Source: Trebonia sp.
GTDB taxonomy: Bacteria > Actinomycetota > Actinomycetes > Streptosporangiales > Streptosporangiaceae
Length of the DNA stretch: 10,180 nucleotides
Direction of reading: 5' to 3'
NCBI GenBank assembly: GCA_030038035.1
Contig: JASHPP010000043.1
Coordinates: 1 to 10,180, forward strand
Shown: one piece after another, positions 5,939 through 10,180 of the stretch
Numbering within the stretch: the first letter of the stretch is position 1
Layout of the letters: the number at the start of each line of letters is the position of its first letter
The notes under the pieces: model-generated
What the model saw: only the letters and a program-made list of their open reading frames with translations
Databases searched by the model: none
What the model was told of the DNA's origin: nothing
Position numbers and translations under genes: made by a program

Positions 5939-6472
5939 ATGAGCCTTTCCGCGACTTCCGCGGACATGGCAGGCGCGGCCGGGCGGCATGTCGAGACCGG
6001 AGTCGACGTCCTGGTCACGCGCCTGGATCCTGGCGTGCCGCTGCCTGGGTACGCCAGGCCGGGGGACGCGGGCGCGGACCTGGCCGCCGCCGAAGACGTC
6101 GATCTGGCGCCCGGCGAGCGCGCCACGGTACGGACCGGGATCGCGATCGCGCTGCCCGCCGGGTATGCGGCGTTCGTGCACCCGCGGTCCGGCCTCGCGG
6201 CCACGCACGGCGTCACGCTGGTCAACGCGCCGGGCACGATCGACGCGGGATACCGTGGCGAGATAAAGGTGATCTTGCTGAACACCGATCCGGCCCGCCA
6301 GGTCTCTTTCCGGCGCGGGGACCGGATCGCCCAGCTCGTGGTGCAGCGGGTAGAGTACGCGACGTTCCGCGAGGTGGCGGCCCTGCCCGGGTCCGCCAGG
6401 GGCGAGGGTGGTTTCGGCTCGACCGGCGGTCTCGCGGGCCCGGCGCCCGCCGACGCGGCCGCCGCGGAATGA
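5939..6472 (+). CDS. dut: dUTP diphosphatase (trimeric dUTPase)
   Basis: The 177-residue enzyme hydrolyses dUTP to dUMP and pyrophosphate in the cytoplasm, supplying dUMP for dTMP synthesis and keeping uracil out of DNA. All five trimeric dUTPase motifs are present in order: [10 protein letters not shown] (41-50), PRSGLA (82-87), [13 protein letters not shown] (99-111, with the catalytic Asp102), GDRIAQLVV (127-135) and the phosphate-closing [11 protein letters not shown] (154-164). Bacterial enzymes are usually about 150 residues; the excess is roughly 20 residues of Ser/Ala-rich N-terminus and a short Ala/Pro tail. The ATG at 5939 has AAAGG eight bases upstream. An internal ATG at 5966 would give a more typical length but lacks a site. 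A TAGCCT at 5873-5878 might be its -10. The DUF3710 ribosome site begins right at its stop codon, so the two are co-transcribed. Confidence 0.97.
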   Translation: MSLSATSADMAGAAGRHVETGVDVLVTRLDPGVPLPGYARPGDAGADLAAAEDVDLAPGERATVRTGIAIALPAGYAAFVHPRSGLAATHGVTLVNAPGTIDAGYRGEIKVILLNTDPARQVSFRRGDRIAQLVVQRVEYATFREVAALPGSARGEGGFGSTGGLAGPAPADAAAAE

Positions 6473-6478
6473 GGGAGG
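6473..6478 (+). promoter_or_regulatory. Ribosome binding site that sets the DUF3710 start
   Basis: GGGAGG lies eight bases before the GTG at 6487 and touches the dut stop at 6470-6472. It rules out the in-frame ATG at 6469, which overlaps dut and would place the site inside the coding sequence. Confidence 0.7.
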
Positions 6479-6486
6479 GATGCGCA

Positions 6487-7233
6487 GTGTTCGGTCGGCG
6501 ACGTAGCGCTGGTGACCGCGACGTGGCCGCCCCGGCGGACCTGACGGCAGAGTTCGGCGAGGAGGTCGCGGGCGACGAGGACGGCACGGGCGGCCTCGCG
6601 CCGCGGGCGGCCGGCCCGTGGGACGCGGCTGAGCCGCACCCCGACACGCAGCGCGTCGACCTCGGCAGCCTGCGGGTCCCTGTGCTCCCCGGCCTGGACA
6701 TCCAGCTGGTGTTCGCGGATCAGCACGGCGCCTGGGTGACCGTGCGGCAAGCGACGAGCGAGCTGCAGCTGCAGGCGTTCGCCGCGCCCAAGCGGGGCTC
6801 GCTGTGGGAGGACGTCCGCGCCGAAATCGCGGGCGAGATCAACGCCGCGGGCGGCACGAGCGCCGAGCGCCCCGGGCCGTTCGGCATCGAGGTGGTCGGC
6901 CGGGTTCCCGTCGAGCAGGGTCAGCCGCAGTCCGGCATGCGGCCCGTCAGGTTCACCGGCGTGGACGGCCCGCGGTGGTTCCTGCGCGGCCTGTTCACCG
7001 GCGCCGCGGCGGACGACCCGCGGGCGGCGGCCCCGCTCGAGGAGCTGATGCGCCAGGTCGTCGTGGTCCGCGGTGAGCACCCGGTGCCGCCGCGGGACCT
7101 GCTCGAGCTGCGGCTGCCGCCCGAGGCGGCCCAGGCGCTTGCCGAAGAGCAGGCCCGCGGCGGGCAGGACAACCGGTTCGCCACGCCGCCCAACCCGTTC
7201 GAGCGCGGCCCGGAATTCACGGAAACGCGCTGA
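6487..7233 (+). CDS. DUF3710 family protein
   Basis: This 248-residue, apparently soluble protein matches the actinobacterial DUF3710 family. It opens with the typical MFGRRR basic start and a disordered acidic stretch (to about 35). The conserved domain follows: GPWDAAE (37-43), RVDLGSLRVPVLPGLDIQL (about 50-68), LQLQAFAAPKRGSLWEDVRAEI (about 92-113), GVDGPRWFLRGLFTG (about 158-172), then EELMRQVVVVRGEHPVPPRDLLELRLP in the last third and a Pro/Gly/Arg tail. No catalytic motif, membrane helix or signal peptide is visible, and the function is unknown. The start is the GTG at 6487, set by GGGAGG eight bases upstream and by family N-termini. It follows dut by 14 bp, as in other actinobacteria, suggesting linked expression. 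Only 11 bp separate its stop from the converging TrkA gene. Confidence 0.88.
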   Translation: MFGRRRSAGDRDVAAPADLTAEFGEEVAGDEDGTGGLAPRAAGPWDAAEPHPDTQRVDLGSLRVPVLPGLDIQLVFADQHGAWVTVRQATSELQLQAFAAPKRGSLWEDVRAEIAGEINAAGGTSAERPGPFGIEVVGRVPVEQGQPQSGMRPVRFTGVDGPRWFLRGLFTGAAADDPRAAAPLEELMRQVVVVRGEHPVPPRDLLELRLPPEAAQALAEEQARGGQDNRFATPPNPFERGPEFTETR

Positions 7234-7244
7234 CGCCCGGTCGG

Positions 7245-7904
7245 CTAGTCCACGGAGAAGAGGCGTTCCAGGTCGCCTTCGACGTCTTCGGTCGTGACGA
7301 AGAACAGCTCGTCGCCGGGCTGCAGCGGGTCTTCTGGCTGCGGGACGAGCACCCGGCCCTCGCGCAGGATCGCGACGAGCGCGGCGTCGGCGGGCCACTC
7401 GATCGACCCGACCTGCTTGCCGGCCAGCGGCGCGTCCGCGGGCATCGTCAGCTCCACGAGGCTGGCCTCGCTGTGCCCGAACGTCATCAGCCGGACCAGG
7501 TCGCCCACGCTGACCGCCTCCTCGACCAGCGCCGACAGCAGCCTCGGGGTCGAGACGGCGACGTCGACACCCCACGACTCGTTGTACAGCCACTCGTTGC
7601 CCGGGTGGTTGACCCGCGCCACGACCCGCGGGACGCCGTACTCCGTCTTGGCAAGCAGCGCCACCACGAGGTTCACCTTGTCGTCGCCTGTGGCGGCGAC
7701 GACCACGTTGCAGCGGTCAAGCGCCGCGTCGTCAAGCGAGCTGATCTCGCACGCGTCGGCCAGCAGCCATTCGGCACGCGGCACGCTGTCCACCTTGATC
7801 GCGCTCGGCTTCTGGTCGATGAGCAGCACCTCGTGGCCGTTCTCGAGCAGTTCGCGGGCGATGGACCTGCCCACCGCCCCGGCCCCGGCAATCGCGACCC
7901 GCAT
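7245..7904 (-). CDS. trkA: RCK/TrkA-family potassium uptake regulatory protein (second of pair)
   Basis: This 219-residue cytoplasmic protein is a one-unit RCK subunit that gates a K+ channel or transporter. The N-terminal RCK_N Rossmann domain has the nucleotide-binding GAGAVG (residues 7-12), with Asp30 closing the second strand (LLID), which predicts NAD(H) or adenine-nucleotide binding. VVVAATGDDKVNLVVALLAKTEYGVPRVVARVNHP (67-101) is the classic RCK continuation. An RCK_C domain covers about 135-219 and ends with PQPEDPLQPGDELFFVTT. It is the counterpart of mycobacterial CeoC (Rv2692), from memory. The ATG at 7904 shares its A with the TGA of the upstream paralogue, and AAGGAGG (7914-7920) provides its own ribosome site. 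No TrkH/Ktr pore gene or permease is present in the window, so the membrane partner is elsewhere. Confidence 0.92.
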   Translation of the reverse strand: MRVAIAGAGAVGRSIARELLENGHEVLLIDQKPSAIKVDSVPRAEWLLADACEISSLDDAALDRCNVVVAATGDDKVNLVVALLAKTEYGVPRVVARVNHPGNEWLYNESWGVDVAVSTPRLLSALVEEAVSVGDLVRLMTFGHSEASLVELTMPADAPLAGKQVGSIEWPADAALVAILREGRVLVPQPEDPLQPGDELFFVTTEDVEGDLERLFSVD

Positions 7905-8569
7905 CAGTGACCGCCTCCTTCGCGCGTGGCGAACGCGATCGCGATCCGGTCAAGCTCGCTCTCCTTCGCGATGACGTGCACGACGTCACCCTGCTGGAGC
8001 ACCGTTCCCGGCTGCGGCACGATCGCCTCGCCGAGCCGGTCGATGTAGGCGACGCGCGTGCCTGCCGACGCCTCAACGGACTTGACCGGTTCCCCGATCC
8101 ACGCGGGGGACACGCTCACCTGGCTGAGGACGACCTTGCCGGTGGCGTCGCGCCACAGCGGTTCCGCGCCTTCAGGCATCAGCTTGCGGAGCATCTGGTC
8201 GGCCGTCCACCGCACGGTCGCGACCGTGGGGATGCCGAGCCGCTCGTAGACTTCGGCCCGCCGCGGGTCGTAGATCCGCGCCGCCACCTGGCGGACGCCG
8301 AACGTCTCGCGGGCGACCCGCGCGGCGATGATGTTGGAATTGTCGCCGCTGCTCACGGCGGCGAAGCCGTCCGCGCGCTCGATCCCCGCCCTGGTCAGCA
8401 CGTCGCGGTCGAAGCCGATACCCGTCACCCGGTCGCCCTTGAACGCAGGGCGGAGCCTGCGGAAGGCCTCCGGATCGCGGTCGATCACCGCGACCGTGTT
8501 TCCCCGGTCCTCGAGGATGTGGGCTAGCGTCGAGCCGACCCGGCCGCAGCCCATGATCACGATATGCAC
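7904..8569 (-). CDS. trkA: RCK/TrkA-family potassium uptake regulatory protein (first of pair)
   Basis: This 221-residue paralogue is a single RCK_N plus RCK_C unit. The Rossmann motif GCGRVG lies at residues 7-12 and the ribose-binding acidic residue is Asp30 (VAVIDRD). VSSGDNSNIIAARVARETFGVRQVAARIYDPRRAEVYERLGI continues the fold, and the C-terminal domain (about 135-215) includes IVPQPGTVLQQGDVVHVIAKESELDRI. It likely partners the downstream RCK protein in a heteromeric regulatory ring; this is inferred from gene pairing and from the mycobacterial CeoB/CeoC (TrkA/TrkB) pair. Translation starts at GTG (8569) after AAGGGA. In the next frame an upstream reading would overlap the methyltransferase promoter region. 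It is the first gene of a two-gene operon, divergent from the methyltransferase across 122 bp. Confidence 0.92.
   Translation of the reverse strand: MHIVIMGCGRVGSTLAHILEDRGNTVAVIDRDPEAFRRLRPAFKGDRVTGIGFDRDVLTRAGIERADGFAAVSSGDNSNIIAARVARETFGVRQVAARIYDPRRAEVYERLGIPTVATVRWTADQMLRKLMPEGAEPLWRDATGKVVLSQVSVSPAWIGEPVKSVEASAGTRVAYIDRLGEAIVPQPGTVLQQGDVVHVIAKESELDRIAIAFATREGGGH
7914..7920 (-). promoter_or_regulatory. Ribosome binding site of the second TrkA gene
   Basis: AAGGAGG on the minus strand lies within the last codons of the first TrkA gene, nine bases before the ATG at 7904. Together with the TGATG overlap it indicates coupled, near-equal translation of the two subunits. Confidence 0.75.
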
Positions 8570-8675
8570 GACCCGTCCCTTCGCGGTGTGTCATGCCCTG
8601 GCCAGCGCCCCGAACCGGGCACCTCGCCAAAGGTATGCCCTCACATGGGAGAATGCGACCCCGGAAACAGGGAAT

Positions 8676-8682
8676 GAGGAGG
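8676..8682 (+). promoter_or_regulatory. Ribosome binding site that sets the methyltransferase start
   Basis: GAGGAGG lies nine bases before the GTG at 8692. In-frame ATGs further upstream, at 8593 and 8674, have no site, and 8674 would place this site inside the coding sequence. Homology to the TRAM domain begins right after the GTG. Confidence 0.7.
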
Positions 8683-8691
8683 CGTTGCCCA

Positions 8692-10104
8692 GTGGGCTTT
8701 CAGGTAGGCGAGGCCGTCGAAGTCGAGGTCGGTGACGTCGCGCAGGGTGGCTGGTGCGTTGCCAGGCCGTCCGGCCTTCCCGTGGTCTTCGTCCGGCACG
8801 CGTTGCCCGGCGAGCGGGTTGTTGCGCAGGTTACGGAGGTGACATCCCGGTTCGCGCGCGCGGACGCGGTCGAGATCCTCCTGCCGTCGCCGGACCGGGT
8901 GCCGGCGCCGTGCCCGTACGCGCATGCCGGCGGCTGCGGCGGCTGCGACTGGCAGCATGCCGCGCTGCCCGCGCAGCGTGCGCTCAAGGCAGCCGTGATC
9001 GGGCAGCACCTGCGGCGCCTCGCCGGCATCGACCGCGAGGTCACCGTCGAGCCGATGCCCGGCGACGAGGCCAGCGCCCGGTCAGCCGACGGGACCGGCG
9101 GCGGGCTGGGCTGGCGTACCCGCGTCCAGTTCGCGGTCCGCGCCGACGGCGTCGCCGGGCTGCGCGCTCACCGGTCGCACGAGGTGGTCGACATCGGCGA
9201 CTGCCTCATCGCGCATCCCGGCATCAGGGGCCTGGGCATCCCGCGCCGGCGCTGGCCGGGCGTCGCAAGCGTGGAGGCGGTCGTGGGGAGCGCGGGCGAG
9301 CGCGGCGGGCACGCCGAGCGGACGGTGATCCTCACCCCGGCCGGCCATCAGGGAACTGGCGGCCGCCGCGGCGACGCGGAAGGCGGGGAGGGCGCGGGGA
9401 ACGGCGGGGAGCGTGCGGGGCACGGGGGAGACGGCCGGGATCGTTCGGTGTATGCGGAAGAGCCGGGGGTGGCGGCCGTACCGGCGGACGCGGTGCTCAG
9501 CCGGTCACGGCATGGGCTGACCCCTGTCCGCGGGGGAGCCTATATCCGCCAGCGCGCGGTCGGCCGGGACTGGCGGGTCGGCGCGGGGACCTTCTGGCAG
9601 GCGCACCCCGCGGCGGCGGACACGCTCACCGCCGTGGTTCTCGCCGCGCTGGAGCCGAAGCCCGGGGACGCCGTGCTTGACCTGTACTGCGGCGCCGGGC
9701 TGTTCGCCGGGGCGATCGCGCCAGCGGTCGGCCCCGACGGTGCCGTGATCGGGATCGAGTCCGACGCCGGGGCGGTGCGGGACGCGCGACGGAACCTGCG
9801 GGACTGGCCGTGGGCGCGGGTGCATCGCGGCGACGTGGCGCAGGTGCTGCGCCGCGGGGGGCTTGCGACGGCCCGGCTCGTCGTGGCGGACCCGCCGCGG
9901 GCCGGGCTGGCCCGCGCGGTCGTCGGCTACCTGTCCGGCCAGAGCCGGGCCGAGCGCTTCGGGTACGTGTCCTGCGACCCCGCCACGCTGGCCCGCGACC
10001 TCGGGCTGCTGCTCGAGCGGGGCTGGACGCTGGCGGGGCTGCGCGCGTTCGACGCGTTCCCGATGACCCATCATGTGGAGTGCGTGGCTACGGTTGCCCG
10101 GTGA
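8692..10104 (+). CDS. TRAM-domain class I SAM-dependent RNA (uracil-5) methyltransferase
   Basis: This 470-residue enzyme of the TrmA/RumA family is predicted to place a 5-methyl group on a uridine of tRNA or rRNA; which RNA cannot be told. An N-terminal TRAM RNA-binding domain spans about 1-62. Iron-sulphur cysteines follow in CPYAHAGGCGGC (Cys74, Cys82, Cys85), with a likely fourth, Cys171. The SAM-binding motif is LDLYCGAGLF (329-338) with Glu356 at the end of the next strand. DPPRAG at 400-405 lies in the active site. The nucleophile is Cys428 in YVSCDPATLARD, and Glu463 in HHVEC is the usual general base, so the enzyme should be active. Residues about 219-262 are a Gly/Arg/Glu-rich low-complexity insertion between the cluster-containing region and the catalytic domain, lacking in the E. 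coli enzymes. A homologue sits near the trk pair in mycobacteria (Rv2689c, from memory). Confidence 0.92.
   Translation: MGFQVGEAVEVEVGDVAQGGWCVARPSGLPVVFVRHALPGERVVAQVTEVTSRFARADAVEILLPSPDRVPAPCPYAHAGGCGGCDWQHAALPAQRALKAAVIGQHLRRLAGIDREVTVEPMPGDEASARSADGTGGGLGWRTRVQFAVRADGVAGLRAHRSHEVVDIGDCLIAHPGIRGLGIPRRRWPGVASVEAVVGSAGERGGHAERTVILTPAGHQGTGGRRGDAEGGEGAGNGGERAGHGGDGRDRSVYAEEPGVAAVPADAVLSRSRHGLTPVRGGAYIRQRAVGRDWRVGAGTFWQAHPAAADTLTAVVLAALEPKPGDAVLDLYCGAGLFAGAIAPAVGPDGAVIGIESDAGAVRDARRNLRDWPWARVHRGDVAQVLRRGGLATARLVVADPPRAGLARAVVGYLSGQSRAERFGYVSCDPATLARDLGLLLERGWTLAGLRAFDAFPMTHHVECVATVAR
9385..9428 (+). repeat. Array of five G4-G5 tracts (candidate G-quadruplex) inside the methyltransferase gene
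   Basis: Runs of four or five G occur at 9385-9388, 9396-9399, 9406-9409, 9417-9420 and 9424-9428, separated by 7, 6, 7 and 3 bases. This meets the usual intramolecular quadruplex pattern with four-layer tracts, on the coding strand and so also in the mRNA. The unit is an irregular 10-11 base repeat (core GGCGGGGA or similar) encoding the Gly-rich residues 231-248. Confidence 0.7.
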
Positions 10105-10106
10105 CC

Positions 10107-10121
10107 CGCCGGAATCCGGCG
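10107..10121 (+). terminator. Short hairpin after the methyltransferase gene
   Basis: CGCCGG and CCGGCG form a perfect 6-bp stem with an AAT loop, beginning two bases after the TGA. It is short and has no U-tract, so it is only a candidate terminator. The remaining bases to the window end show no gene. Confidence 0.35.
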
Positions 10122-10180
10122 CGACGTCCCGCCACAGCCATGCGGGCGTCCACCCCTTACGTCACATCAGCAACATCTGT

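Noticed and set aside
4658..6208. 516-codon open frame on the minus strand
   Set aside because: It is antisense to the AI-2E gene and part of dut. The His/Arg/Gln-rich composition and lack of any motif mark it as a shadow.
5440..7593. 717-codon open frame on the minus strand
   Set aside because: It lies antisense to AI-2E, dut and DUF3710, all of which have firm family motifs. Its product is Arg/Ala/Pro-rich with no domain, typical of shadow frames in GC-rich DNA.
8754..9680. 308-codon plus-strand frame inside the methyltransferase gene
   Set aside because: It is an Arg/Ala/Gly-rich alternative frame with no domain; the overlapping frame carries all the TRAM and methyltransferase motifs.

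Overview
The window is very GC-rich (third codon positions are mostly G or C) and reads as a chromosomal housekeeping segment of an actinomycete. The strongest clue is gene content. DUF4193, DUF3093, DUF3710 and DUF4235 families, dut, a TrkA-type RCK pair and a TRAM-domain RNA methyltransferase sit together, an association known from mycobacteria (the Rv2699c-Rv2689c neighbourhood, from memory) and streptomycetes. Shine-Dalgarno sites, GTG starts and candidate leaderless starts fit the same phylum. I cannot name the genus. I see no insertion sequence, phage gene, CRISPR array, tRNA or rRNA.

Layout, left to right. (1) 1-1215, minus: an MFS transporter whose last residues run off the left edge. 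(2) 1336-3524, plus: ferrochelatase hemH followed by an inositol-monophosphatase family gene, with stop and start almost overlapping. The phosphatase frame runs about 85 codons past its natural end and into the next gene, probably because a stop codon was lost. (3) 3508-3807, plus: a small DUF4193 zinc-ribbon protein, closed by a perfect 13-bp hairpin. (4) 3862-4639, minus: DUF3093 then DUF4235, both small membrane proteins. (5) 4670-5857, plus: an AI-2E family transporter, divergent from DUF3093 with only 30 bp between start codons. (6) 5939-7233, plus: dut (dUTPase) and DUF3710, closely coupled. (7) 7245-8569, minus: two RCK/TrkA potassium-channel regulatory proteins sharing a TGATG stop/start. 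(8) 8692-10104, plus: a TRAM-domain, TrmA/RumA-like SAM-dependent RNA methyltransferase with a Gly-rich insertion encoded by a run of G4 tracts. The last 76 bases hold a short hairpin and no gene.

The clear functions are haem synthesis (hemH), sugar-phosphate hydrolysis (IMPase), nucleotide-pool sanitation (dut), K+ uptake control (RCK pair) and RNA modification. The DUF proteins have no established function but travel with dut across actinobacteria. Compared with the mycobacterial order as I remember it, AI-2E and DUF4235 genes are inserted here, and the OB-fold, DUF3159 and APC-permease genes are missing. The region looks vertically inherited. Its most unusual signals are the phosphatase extension and the G-tract insert in the methyltransferase gene.
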